From Planctellipticum variicoloris (GTDB lineage: Bacteria; Planctomycetota; Planctomycetia; Planctomycetales; Planctomycetaceae), in assembly GCF_030622045.1 (NCBI RefSeq), contig NZ_CP130886.1:5278001-5342000 (forward strand): a stretch of 64,000 bases of DNA, written 5' to 3'. Under the pieces are notes generated by a model. It had not been told where the DNA came from. It ran no database searches and was given only the letters and a program-made list of their open reading frames with translations. Positions 1 through 7,720 of this stretch are shown piece by piece. Position 1 is the first letter of the stretch; each line of letters begins with the position of its first letter. The translations under genes were made by a program, and so were the position numbers.

Positions 1-205
1 GGCTCTCGACACTCGACTCTGGACTCTCGACTCCAGTTCGACATTCCGCCTTGAACGTACGACGGACGTCCTCGTCCGTCGGTCTCGTCCTCAACACCAT
101 ACCCCCTTCGAAAACGACGGACGTGGACGCCCATCGTACGGCACTTCTTTCTCTGCGAACTCCTCTTCCCTCTGCGTCTCTGCGCGAGATCTTCTCTGCA
201 TTTCC
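1..205. repeat. Composite intergenic repeat (copy 1)
   Basis: No gene is visible in this leader. It holds three stacked motifs: a degenerate CTCTCGACTC-type short-period array (1-35); an imperfect palindrome whose 15-bp arms at 57-71 and 125-139 differ at two positions; and a CTCTGCG/GTCTCTGCG array (151-204). The same three motifs in the same order, on the same strand, recur at about 21465-21596, and the palindrome alone recurs at 43189-43251. The order conservation argues for a mobile or amplified composite element rather than chance. No transposase is nearby. The end of the element lies about 60 bp before the next start codon. Confidence 0.7.
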
Positions 206-264
206 GCCTCCCGGGTGGTACACTCAAACCGGTCAATCACACTCCCCGGCCCGGAGCCCTGCCC

Positions 265-1596
265 ATGCCTTCGCCCGCCTCCCGCCGTTCGTTTCTGACC
301 ACATCCGCCGCGTGGACCGCCGCTCTCTGGGCGGCTCCTCGACTTCGCGGCGATGACCGCCCGAAGGTCACTGACCCGCGTGCCACCTCGGGCGATGTCG
401 CTGTCGAACCGCAGTGGGAAGAGGGTTTGACCGTCACCGTGGGACCGAAGGACGCTGACCTCGTCGGGACGTCGCACAAGGTGCTCCAGGCCGCGGTCGA
501 CTATGTCGCCGGTCTCGGCGGAGGGACCGTCCAGATTCTGCCCGGCGAGTATCACCTGCGGGGTTCCGTCCGCCTGCGGTCGGGCGTGCGACTGCTCGGC
601 AGCGGTTCCGATTCCATTCTGACCAAGAACGCGTCGCAGACCGTCAAGCTGGCCGCCGATTCCGACTGGTATGACCAGGAAATTACGCTCGTCGACGCCA
701 AAGGCTTCGAAGTCGGCGACAGCGTCTGCCTGAAGACGAAGAACCCCCACACCGGCGGCATGAACATTCTCAAGCGGACGCTCGTCGCCCGCAGCGGGAA
801 CCGCTTCAAGCTCGACAAGGCGCTCCGCGAGAACTTCTGGCAACTTGGGGAATCGACCTGCTCGTCGCTGTTTCCGCTCGTCACCGGGGACGAAATCGAG
901 CGGATCGCAGTCGAGAACATCACGCTCGACGGAAACCGGGCCAACAACGAACTGCTCGACGGCAACTACGCCGGCTGCGTCTTCCTGCAGGACTGCCGGA
1001 ACGTCGCCTTCCGCAAGGTGACGGCCAGGAACTACCACGGCGACGGTCTGAGCTGGCAGATCTGCCACGACGTCGTCGTCGAAGACTGCCACAGCCACGA
1101 CAACTCCGGGCTGGGGCTCCATCCCGGCTCGGGCTCGCAGCGGCCGGTCATCCGCCGGAACCGGCTCGAACGGAACGACATCGGCATCTTCTTCTGCTGG
1201 GGCGTCAAGTACGGCCTGGCGGAAGAGAACCAGTGCACCGGCAACCGCGTGGGGATCTCGATCGGCCATCGCGACACCGACAATCTGATCCGCCGAAACA
1301 CAATCGCCGGCAGCACGGCGGTCGGCATCCTGTTCCGCCCGGAACGGGGCCCCGGTTTCTGCGGACACCGGAACCGCCTGGAAGAGAACACCGTCACTGA
1401 CAGCGGCAAGGACGACGGCATCGCGATCGACATCCAGGGGGGCACCGAGTCGATCACGCTGCAGCAGAATCAGCTCAAAGAAACCCGCGCTCCCGCCCAG
1501 CGGATCGGCATCCGCCTCGGCCCCCAGACCCGCGACATCCGGCTCGAAGAGAACCAGATCAACGGTTTTTCAAAGGACGTGCAGCAACTGTCGTGA
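265..1596 (+). CDS. Tat-exported right-handed parallel beta-helix protein
   Basis: 443 aa. The N-terminus carries a twin-arginine signal (R7-R8 in ASRRSFL, then a hydrophobic alanine/tryptophan stretch), so folded export is likely. Residues about 80-120 match the opening strand of pectate-lyase-3-like beta-helices (GGGTVQILPGEYHLRGSV), and the rest is a run of Asn-rich coils such as NRLERNDIGI and NRVGISIGHRD, typical of the PbH1/NosD-like fold. Family members bind or cleave polysaccharide. No catalytic residues can be assigned, so substrate and activity are unknown. The start is chosen because it gives the complete Tat signal. It lies downstream of a repeat-filled leader and is followed by another Tat-exported protein, but with a 219-bp gap, so co-transcription is uncertain. 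Confidence 0.85.
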   Translation: MPSPASRRSFLTTSAAWTAALWAAPRLRGDDRPKVTDPRATSGDVAVEPQWEEGLTVTVGPKDADLVGTSHKVLQAAVDYVAGLGGGTVQILPGEYHLRGSVRLRSGVRLLGSGSDSILTKNASQTVKLAADSDWYDQEITLVDAKGFEVGDSVCLKTKNPHTGGMNILKRTLVARSGNRFKLDKALRENFWQLGESTCSSLFPLVTGDEIERIAVENITLDGNRANNELLDGNYAGCVFLQDCRNVAFRKVTARNYHGDGLSWQICHDVVVEDCHSHDNSGLGLHPGSGSQRPVIRRNRLERNDIGIFFCWGVKYGLAEENQCTGNRVGISIGHRDTDNLIRRNTIAGSTAVGILFRPERGPGFCGHRNRLEENTVTDSGKDDGIAIDIQGGTESITLQQNQLKETRAPAQRIGIRLGPQTRDIRLEENQINGFSKDVQQLS

Positions 1597-1737
1597 GGCG
1601 GAAAGCTCGAAATCCGAAACTCAAAGCATCAAACGACTCTGAGTTCGGGGGGCACTGGCTCTGCCAGTGTCTTCCCCGAATCCTCCCCGAAGCAGCAAGA
1701 GTCCGAGCAACTCCCCCTGCAACCAGGACTTTTTCCT

Positions 1738-1782
1738 CTTCCATTTTGCACTTTGCATTTTTCACTTTTCATTTTGCATTGA
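1738..1782 (+). repeat. AT-rich intergenic repeat, TTTGCATTTTTCACTTTTCA type (copy 1)
   Basis: A markedly AT-rich stretch in a GC-rich genome built from alternating TTTGCA, TTTTCA and CACTTT words. Copies occur at 21981-22024 (same strand) and 47471-47512 (opposite strand). This copy and the third lie 33 and 44 bp upstream of start codons and point towards the gene. Confidence 0.75.
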
Positions 1783-1815
1783 ATTTCCTCCTCCAGGAAC
1801 CACCGGACCGCCCCC

Positions 1816-2772
1816 ATGCCCTTCACCCGCCGAACCTTTCTCCACTCCCTCGCGGCCGCCTCCCTGACCAGCCAGTTCGCCTTCGCCCGGGCCGCGGCGG
1901 CCATCCCCTTCGGCTTCAGCCTCTACGGCATGAAGTCTCTGCCACTGAACCAGGCGCTGCAGCTCTGCGCGGACATCGGCTACAGCGGCGTCGAACTGGC
2001 GCTCATGCCTGGCTTCCACTGTGACCCGGCAACGCTCGACCGCACGGCCCGGAGGGACCTCAGGACGCGGCTCCAGGATCTCGCGCTCGGCCTGCCTGCC
2101 CTGATGGAAAACCTGCCGATCCTCGTGAATCCGACGCAGCAGCGCAGCAATCTCGACCGGTTGCGGCTGGCGGCCGAACTGGCCCACGACCTGGGAGGTG
2201 ATACGCCGCCGGTCATTGAGACGGTCCTGGGGGGCAAGCCGACGGAGTGGAACGACGTCCGCGGAAAAATGGTCGACCTGCTCGGCGACTGGGCTCGCAT
2301 CGCCGCCGAGGAGAAGGCGACGATCGCAGTGAAGGCGCATGTCGGGAACGCGCTGCACCTGCCGGCGGATTCTGTCTGGCTGATTGACCAGGTGGGCAGC
2401 CGCTGGATTAAGCTCGCCTACGACTTCAGCCACTTCGAGCGTCAGGGGCTCGACATGGCGGAGTCGGCCAGGATCATGCTGCCGCAGACCGTGTTTGTGC
2501 ATATCAAGGACAATGTCGACGTCGGTGGAAAGACCGAGTTTGCTCTGCCGGGGGACGGCCACACCGATTATCCGAAGCTGCTGAAACTCCTCCGCGACGG
2601 CGGCTATGCCGGAGCGGTCGTGGTGGAAGTGAGCGGCCAGGTCTTCGGCAAGCCGGGCTACGACCCCGCCGCCGCCGCCCGGCGGTGCTACCAGCAGATC
2701 CAACCCGCCTTCCGCGCGGCCGGCTTGCGAGCGAACGCGGCCCTGAACCATCGCGTGAAGACCGGTGTTTGA
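1816..2772 (+). CDS. Tat-exported sugar phosphate isomerase/epimerase-like TIM-barrel protein
   Basis: 318 aa with a Tat signal (FTRRTFLHSLAAAS, R5-R6) and then an AP-endonuclease-2/xylose-isomerase-like TIM barrel. Barrel landmarks are GYSGVELAL (strand 1-2), VIETVLGG, YDFSHF, VFVHIKDN and, near the end, AVVVEVSG. The acidic and histidine residues in these segments are the usual divalent-metal ligands of the family. The GDGHTDYPKLLKLLRDGGY loop is typical of hydroxypyruvate-isomerase/epimerase relatives. Secreted members of this family are abundant in planctomycetes and usually sit in sugar-acid or glycan catabolism. The exact substrate cannot be read from sequence. The start codon matches the complete Tat motif. 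Confidence 0.85.
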   Translation: MPFTRRTFLHSLAAASLTSQFAFARAAAAIPFGFSLYGMKSLPLNQALQLCADIGYSGVELALMPGFHCDPATLDRTARRDLRTRLQDLALGLPALMENLPILVNPTQQRSNLDRLRLAAELAHDLGGDTPPVIETVLGGKPTEWNDVRGKMVDLLGDWARIAAEEKATIAVKAHVGNALHLPADSVWLIDQVGSRWIKLAYDFSHFERQGLDMAESARIMLPQTVFVHIKDNVDVGGKTEFALPGDGHTDYPKLLKLLRDGGYAGAVVVEVSGQVFGKPGYDPAAAARRCYQQIQPAFRAAGLRANAALNHRVKTGV

Positions 2773-2800
2773 CCACGAATGACACGAATCGACGCGAATG
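2773..2800. repeat. CGAAT short-period repeat (copy 1)
   Basis: Three CGAAT cores at 9-10 bp intervals immediately after the stop codon of the preceding gene (CACGAATGACACGAAT core). A second copy is at 58653-58680. The remaining bases to 3044 show no gene. Confidence 0.65.
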
Positions 2801-3044
2801 ACGTCGAAGAGGTGAACCACGGAGCTCACGCACGTGTGCCCGGAATCTTCCCTGCTTCCTGCAACTCCTGGGCATTGTGAATCAGGGAGAGAACGCGTGG
2901 GACGCTGACGGATTTCACCGTGCCGTCACCTATTGCTGCGACGTATTTCCAGGAAACTCTTCCGAAAAGTCGACTGGACCCCGGCCGCCACGCCTGCCAG
3001 ACTGGTCCCACGTCCAACCTGCATCCGCTCCCGAGGTCTCCACC

Positions 3045-3887
3045 ATGTCGACCGCCATGCGCTCCGATTTCAAAGCCGTCCTCGATTCAACGGATCTCGC
3101 CGCGATCCCGCGCGACCTGCGGTTCCACCCCGTCCAGAACCCGCAGCCGAAGACGCTGACCCCCGAGCAGGTCGCCCAGTTCAACCGGGATGGCTTCATC
3201 AAAGGGCTGACCGCTTACTCCCCCGCCGAAATCGCCAATGTCCGACAGTACTTCGACGACCTGCTCGCCCGCGTCGTGGCTGCGGGCGGCGACAGCTACT
3301 CCATCAGCTCGGCCCACCTCAAGTACGGGCCGGTCTGGGATATCCTCACCAACCCGCGGATTGTCGCCGCCGTCAGTGATCTGCTCGGCGAAAACGTCAT
3401 CGGCTGGGGCTCGCACTTCTTCTGCAAGATGCCGCACGACGGCAAAAGCGTCGCCTGGCATCAGGACGCCAGTTACTGGCCCCTCTCCCCCTCGAAAGCC
3501 GTCACCGTCTGGCTGGCCATTGACGACGCCGACACGGAAAACGCCTGCATGCGGTTCGTCGCCGGCTCGCAGAACTTCGGCGGCATGACCTTCCGTCCCA
3601 GCGATCCGAAAGAGCACAACGTCCTCAACCAGACGATCGACAACGTCGAGCAATACGGCACTTTCGTGGACGACGTCCTCCCCGCCGGGCAGTTCTCGAT
3701 GCATTCGGACCTGCTGCTGCACGGCTCCGAGGCCAACGACTCCGACCGCCGCCGCTGCGGCCTCACGCTCCGCTACGCCTCAGCAGATGTCCACGCCTAC
3801 ATGGACTGGAACCAGAAAGGGGTCTGGGTCCGGGGCGGCGACCCGACCGGCCACTGGGCCAACCGCCCGCGTCCGTCGGAGCAATAA
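3045..3887 (+). CDS. Phytanoyl-CoA dioxygenase (PhyH) family protein
   Basis: 280 aa from the internal ATG at 3045. The open frame reaches 2877, but the upstream 56 codons do not resemble the family. It belongs to the Fe(II)/2-oxoglutarate dioxygenase superfamily. The HxD iron ligands are in VAWHQDASYW, the distal histidine is in LLLHGSEAND, and the 2-oxoglutarate-binding arginine is probably in RRRCGLTLRY. The N-terminal LTPEQVAQFNRDGFI is the standard PhyH opening. Members hydroxylate a wide range of small molecules, including phytanoyl-CoA, halogenated or methylated compounds and ectoine. The neighbours do not identify the substrate. It ends 26 bp from the convergent Fe-S cluster gene. Confidence 0.88.
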   Translation: MSTAMRSDFKAVLDSTDLAAIPRDLRFHPVQNPQPKTLTPEQVAQFNRDGFIKGLTAYSPAEIANVRQYFDDLLARVVAAGGDSYSISSAHLKYGPVWDILTNPRIVAAVSDLLGENVIGWGSHFFCKMPHDGKSVAWHQDASYWPLSPSKAVTVWLAIDDADTENACMRFVAGSQNFGGMTFRPSDPKEHNVLNQTIDNVEQYGTFVDDVLPAGQFSMHSDLLLHGSEANDSDRRRCGLTLRYASADVHAYMDWNQKGVWVRGGDPTGHWANRPRPSEQ

Positions 3888-3913
3888 GTCTCCGACGCTC
3901 GCCAGCGGACGGT

Positions 3914-4297
3914 TCACGTTTCCGTGTCGTCACACTTGACCTGCGTGGCGGCCCCCCCTGCTCGGCTGCGTTCTTCCTCCCGGCGCAGCAGGCACGCGGG
4001 TCCGGCGAGTTCGTAGTCCTTGCAGATCTGCGGCCGGAATTCGTAGTGCCGACACGCGCGTCCCACGGGATCAAACCACAGACACCGCTCCTGCGGTTCC
4101 TGGCCGCGCAGCAACCCCGAGAAGTGCTCGTCGATTTCCGCCGCCAGCTCCGCCGGCAGGTCGTCGGGACGATACGGGTGAAACTCCCGCCGGCCCGGAC
4201 GAGTGGCGTACAGCAGCACCGGCGAACCGATCCCCTCGCAGCACAGCCCGCAGCCGTCGCAACTCGCCGGCTGCAGCACGTCGAGCACCGTTCTCAC
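3914..4297 (-). CDS. YkgJ-like cysteine-cluster (putative Fe-S or Zn-binding) protein
   Basis: 127 aa. The CDGCGLCCEG motif near residues 13-22, followed by CLWFD, ACRHYEFRPQICKDYE and a last cysteine in GPACLLRR, is the conserved cysteine set of the YkgJ/CxxCxxCC family. Members are small soluble proteins thought to hold a zinc ion or iron-sulfur cluster, and function is not established. The C-terminal 15-20 residues are polar and variable. It is transcribed on the minus strand, convergent with the dioxygenase and downstream of the leucine-rich repeat gene. The terminator hairpin at 4319-4347 lies between them, so it probably has its own promoter. Confidence 0.85.
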   Translation of the reverse strand: MRTVLDVLQPASCDGCGLCCEGIGSPVLLYATRPGRREFHPYRPDDLPAELAAEIDEHFSGLLRGQEPQERCLWFDPVGRACRHYEFRPQICKDYELAGPACLLRREEERSRAGGAATQVKCDDTET

Positions 4298-4318
4298 CGC
4301 AGGTCCTTCAACGAAAAC

Positions 4319-4347
4319 GGCCCCGGCTTCACCAGGAAGCGGGGCCG
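4319..4347 (-). terminator. Rho-independent-type terminator of the leucine-rich repeat gene
   Basis: GGCCCCG-type stem of about 11 bp with one bulge around a 7-nt loop. Read on the minus strand it is followed by GTTTTCGTT, 18 bp after the stop codon of the gene at 4366-5097. Confidence 0.6.
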
Positions 4348-4365
4348 CAAAACTGGTCCGCAGAA

Positions 4366-5097
4366 CTATTCCTTCTTCTCTTCTTTTTTCTCTTCTGGCT
4401 TCTTCTCGTCGGGCTTCTTCTCTTCAGCCTTCTTTTCCTCAGGCTTCTTCTCGGCCTCTTTCTTCTCTTCCGGTTTCTTTTCTTCGGCCTTTTTCTCTTC
4501 CGGCTTCGGCTCGGCCGGCTTCGCCAGCTCCAACGCCCGGACGATCTGCAGGCCCGGCGTCGCCGCCTTGAGCGCCGCCACGCCCGCATCCGTCACCGGC
4601 GTCTGCCACAGATACAGATGCCGCAGCTTCTTCAGTTCTTTCAGGTTCTCCAGCCCGGCGTCCGTGACCGCCGTCCCGTACAGATTCAGGTATTCGAGGT
4701 TTTCCAGCCCCTTCAGATTCGCCAGGCCCGCGTCGGTCACCTTGGTCTTCTCCAGGTGCAAGCGGACCAGCCCCTTGGAGTCCTTCAGGAACACCAGCCC
4801 GGCGTCCGTCACTTCCGTCCCCCGCAGATTGAGCTGCGCCAGTTGCGGCAGCCCCTTCAGCGGCTCCAGTTGCGCATCGCCGATTTTCTGATCGGACAGG
4901 TGGAAGGCGACATCCAGCCGAGGATCGTTCTGCGCCAGTTCGAGCACCTGACCGCCCGACTTCTTAATCGTCGCGATCGCCTGCTGCTGAGCCTCGGTCA
5001 GCGCCGGCTTCTCCGCTCCCGCTTTCTCTTCGGCTGCAGCGGAGCTCAGCCCCGCCAGCACCATCAGTCCACAAATCGCGATTGACCAGGATTTCAT
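4366..5097 (-). CDS. Exported leucine-rich repeat protein with a Lys/Glu/Pro repeat tail
   Basis: 243 aa. A cleavable signal peptide (MKSWSIAICGLMVLAGLSSAAA) is followed by a short helical region and about four 24-residue leucine-rich repeats of the form LxxLxxLxLxxTxVTDAGL (roughly residues 75-185). This is the internalin/GALA-like repeat type common in planctomycete secreted proteins and probably mediates protein binding. The last 50 residues are a low-complexity tail of EEKKPEEKKAEEKK-type units, encoded by near-repetitive GAA/AAG codons that form a visible tandem array at 4366-4515. The tail is likely disordered and highly charged. The biological role is unknown. Confidence 0.85.
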   Translation of the reverse strand: MKSWSIAICGLMVLAGLSSAAAEEKAGAEKPALTEAQQQAIATIKKSGGQVLELAQNDPRLDVAFHLSDQKIGDAQLEPLKGLPQLAQLNLRGTEVTDAGLVFLKDSKGLVRLHLEKTKVTDAGLANLKGLENLEYLNLYGTAVTDAGLENLKELKKLRHLYLWQTPVTDAGVAALKAATPGLQIVRALELAKPAEPKPEEKKAEEKKPEEKKEAEKKPEEKKAEEKKPDEKKPEEKKEEKKE

Positions 5098-5595
5098 CGG
5101 AAGGAGCTCCTTGCTGCCGAGACGCCATTCAACGTGAGTTCGTGCGAACCCATGTGCCCATCAACGGCAGTTTATCAGATTCTCCCCCGCTGCGAATCCC
5201 TCTCCGCAAACTGAAGGCCTCCAGCCGGTTAGGCACAAACGGTTCGTCTGGCACATGGCCATCACGACAGACGCGATTGGCGGCGATCAAGTCGCGAGGT
5301 TCAGATCCTGTCGCCGCTCCCCCCGCAAACCGGGGCAACGACGACGCGGACGGCCCCCTGCGGGGATACAATTCGAATCAGCCCCTCGCGTCAACCACTC
5401 AAGACCGCGCCAGCCCGTACCCAACCCAATGTGGTCCAACTCGACGTCACGGACCATGACCGTCGTGGTTGACGACGGACTCTCACATGGCAGTCGCCTC
5501 GGCGCATTGTCACACTGCCTCTCCACGGGTGTCCAAGATTCCGGACGCCATCTCCCGACCGAGAACGGCGGTATTCGAGGAACGAGGAGCCAGCC
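5098..5595. other. Intergenic region between divergent genes, with a tRNA-like fragment and an inverted repeat
   Basis: No convincing gene in about 500 bp. Two structures stand out. At 5289-5320 the plus strand reads like the T-arm and 3' acceptor half of a bacterial tRNA-Gly (GTCGCGAG, then TTC, then GTCGCCGCTCC), but without a matching 5' half. At 5460-5478 there is a perfect 7-bp inverted repeat (CCGTCGT/ACGACGG, 5-nt loop) 118 bp before the sigma-factor start. That repeat could be a regulatory site or an mRNA hairpin. No clear -35/-10 pair was recognised. Confidence 0.5.
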
Positions 5596-6477
5596 ATGTT
5601 CAATCCCTTTGCAGAGATCGCGGACGATTCGGACGACGTCGAGCTGGTTGAGCAGGCCCGGGCCGGCAGCCGCGACGCCCTGGAGAAACTGATCCTGCGT
5701 CATCAGGCCTGGATCTACAACATCGCCGTCCGCATGGTCTTCCAGCCGCAGGATGCCGAAGAGGTGACTCAGGAAGTCCTCATCAAGGCCGTCACCCGCC
5801 TCAGCACGTTTCAAGGAAACAGCCAGTTCCGCACCTGGCTCTATCGCATCACGGCCAATCACGTCCTGAACATGAAACGCCGCGGCGGCGAGGTCCGACC
5901 GCAGACTTTTTCCTCCTACGCCGCCGCGATCAACGACACGCCCGACCTGGATCTGCCCGATCCCAGGAGCGTGCCCGTGGATGTCCCGCTGCTCGTTGAA
6001 GAAGCCAAGATCGCCTGCACGACCGGCATGCTGCTGTGCCTCGATCGTGAGCAGAGACTCATCTTCACGCTGGGCGAAATTCTCGGAGTCAGCGACACAG
6101 TGGGCAGTGAAATTCTCGAAATCTCCGCCGACAACTTCCGGCAGCGTCTGACCCGCGCCCGGCGTGATCTCTATCGCTTCATGCACAACCAATGCGGCCT
6201 GGTCAACACGAGCAACCCCTGCCGCTGTCCCAGGAAAACGAAGGGCTTCATTCAGGATGGTCACGTCGATCCCGACCATCTTCTCTTCGCCTCGCAGCAC
6301 CTCCTGCGAATTCAGGAAGCGGCGGCGGACACGATTCGCGAAATCGAAGACCTGCTGGATCGGCAACACGCGGCCATCTTTCGCGATCATCCGTTTCTTC
6401 AGCCCGCGAATCATGCTCTCTGGCTCAGACGCATTCTGGATCGACCGGAAATCCGCGCGGCCCTGCAGCTCACTTGA
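5596..6477 (+). CDS. ECF-type RNA polymerase sigma factor with C-terminal cysteine extension
   Basis: 293 aa. Region 2 is clear (AEEVTQEVLIKAVTRLSTFQ, then FRTWLYRITANHVLN, about residues 25-100). Region 4 is around residues 150-200 (FTLGEILGVSDTVGSEIL, then FRQRLTRARRDL), giving the DNA-binding helix-turn-helix. Beyond a normal ECF sigma the protein continues for about 95 residues, with CGLVN...NPCRCPRKTKGF at about 199-216 and a helical tail. The Cys/NPCRC motif looks like a metal or redox site and could replace a separate anti-sigma factor. No anti-sigma gene is adjacent. Downstream is an SDR gene after a 91-bp gap. Target promoters are unknown. Confidence 0.88.
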   Translation: MFNPFAEIADDSDDVELVEQARAGSRDALEKLILRHQAWIYNIAVRMVFQPQDAEEVTQEVLIKAVTRLSTFQGNSQFRTWLYRITANHVLNMKRRGGEVRPQTFSSYAAAINDTPDLDLPDPRSVPVDVPLLVEEAKIACTTGMLLCLDREQRLIFTLGEILGVSDTVGSEILEISADNFRQRLTRARRDLYRFMHNQCGLVNTSNPCRCPRKTKGFIQDGHVDPDHLLFASQHLLRIQEAAADTIREIEDLLDRQHAAIFRDHPFLQPANHALWLRRILDRPEIRAALQLT

Positions 6478-6568
6478 AAAATCTCCGCAATCCATCGTCA
6501 CAGTCGATCGCCCGCGGTGTCTATGAAGTCGTACAGACGACTTCATCCTTCCGCAACGAGATCGAAAC

Positions 6569-7324
6569 GTGTCCAAACTCAACAGCAGAATCGCCCTGGT
6601 GACCGGTGCTTCAAAAGGGATCGGCGCGGGAATCGCCACGGGCCTGGCCGCCGCCGGCGCCTCGGTGGTCGTAAACTACGCCGCCGATCGGGCCGGTGCG
6701 GACGCCGTGGTCGAGGCGATTGCCGCCGCCGGAGGACAGGCCCTGGCCGTCCAGGGAAACGTCTCCATTCCAGCCGACGTGGCACGCCTCCTGGACGAAA
6801 CGCGAACCGCCTTCGGCCCGCTCGACATTCTCGTCAACAACGCCGGCGTCTACCTGCCGATGGAGCTGGAATCGGTCACCGAGCAGGAATTTCACCGCGA
6901 ATTCAACACCAATGTCCTCGGCCCGCTGCTGATGATCCAAGAGTCCCTCAAACACTTCGGCCCGAACGGCGGAAGCGTCATCAACATCGGTTCCGCCGCC
7001 TCGCAGACCTGTCCGCCCAACTACTCGATCTACGCCGCCAGCAAGAGCGCCCTGGACGCCGTCACGCGGGTGCTCGCCAGAGAACTGGCCCCGCGCGGCA
7101 TCCGGGTGAACTCAATCAATCCCGGCGCCACGCTCAGCGAGGGCACTCAGTCGGCCGGTTTATATGGTGTCGGAAGCGAGTTCGAGAAGCACTTGATCTC
7201 CGTCACGCCGCTCGGCCGCATCGGGACGCCTTCGGACATCGCGCCGATCGCAGTCTTCCTCGCCTCCGACGACTCCGCCTGGCTGACCGGAGAAGTCATC
7301 CTTGCGTCCGGCGGTCTGCGATAA
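6569..7324 (+). CDS. Short-chain dehydrogenase/reductase (3-oxoacyl-ACP reductase-like)
   Basis: 251 aa with a GTG start. Classical SDR features are the NAD(P)-binding [10 protein letters not shown] at residues 11-20, the NNAG motif (LVNNAGVYL), the catalytic serine in NIGSAAS and the YxxxK pair in YSIYAASK. The C-terminal [18 protein letters not shown] is the usual FabG/glucose-dehydrogenase ending. Cofactor is probably NADP(H), judging from the residues after strand 2, but this is only an inference. The family covers fatty-acid reductases and many sugar or alcohol dehydrogenases, so the substrate is unassigned. The DUF1330 gene follows after 45 bp and may be co-transcribed. Confidence 0.88.
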   Translation: MSKLNSRIALVTGASKGIGAGIATGLAAAGASVVVNYAADRAGADAVVEAIAAAGGQALAVQGNVSIPADVARLLDETRTAFGPLDILVNNAGVYLPMELESVTEQEFHREFNTNVLGPLLMIQESLKHFGPNGGSVINIGSAASQTCPPNYSIYAASKSALDAVTRVLARELAPRGIRVNSINPGATLSEGTQSAGLYGVGSEFEKHLISVTPLGRIGTPSDIAPIAVFLASDDSAWLTGEVILASGGLR

Positions 7325-7369
7325 AGTTTCACCCCATTCTTTGAAACGGAAAACTTCCAGGAGCCATCA

Positions 7370-7657
7370 ATGCCTGCTTACATCGTGTTTCTACGCGAAA
7401 AGACGCTCGACCGGTCCGAGCTGGAGGCCTATTGGTCCGAAGTTCCCCCGACGCTGGACGGACGCCCGATCAAGGTGCTCGCCGCATACGGACAGCATGT
7501 GACCCTCGAAGGGCCGGAGGTCGAGGGGGTCGTCGTCGCCGAGTTCCCGTCCATCGAGGAGGCGCGCGACTGGTACGACAGCCCGGCCTATCGCGCGGCC
7601 GCCGAGCATCGGTTCCGGGGCGCGGTCTACCGCGGCGTGATCGTCGAGGGCGTGTGA
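7370..7657 (+). CDS. DUF1330 domain protein
   Basis: 95 aa, essentially one DUF1330 domain (dimeric alpha/beta ferredoxin-like fold). Typical landmarks are PAYIVFLREKTLD at the N-terminus, the YGQHVTLEGPEVEGVVVAEFPSI-type core and the DWYDSPAYRAAAEHR helix with conserved Trp-Tyr and Tyr. An AGGAG ribosome-binding site lies just upstream of the ATG. The biochemical function of the family is not established. It often accompanies oxidoreductases, as here, where it follows an SDR. Confidence 0.85.
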   Translation: MPAYIVFLREKTLDRSELEAYWSEVPPTLDGRPIKVLAAYGQHVTLEGPEVEGVVVAEFPSIEEARDWYDSPAYRAAAEHRFRGAVYRGVIVEGV

Positions 7658-7720
7658 CCGCCATCGTCCCGGCGGACTTCACCCCTCGTCAACGTCCTTC
7701 CGGCCAGCCCTCGGCAGGTC

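Noticed and set aside
2877-3044. N-terminal extension of the PhyH-family protein
   Set aside because: The 56 extra residues are unlike the family and have no RBS. The ATG at 3045 gives the standard opening.
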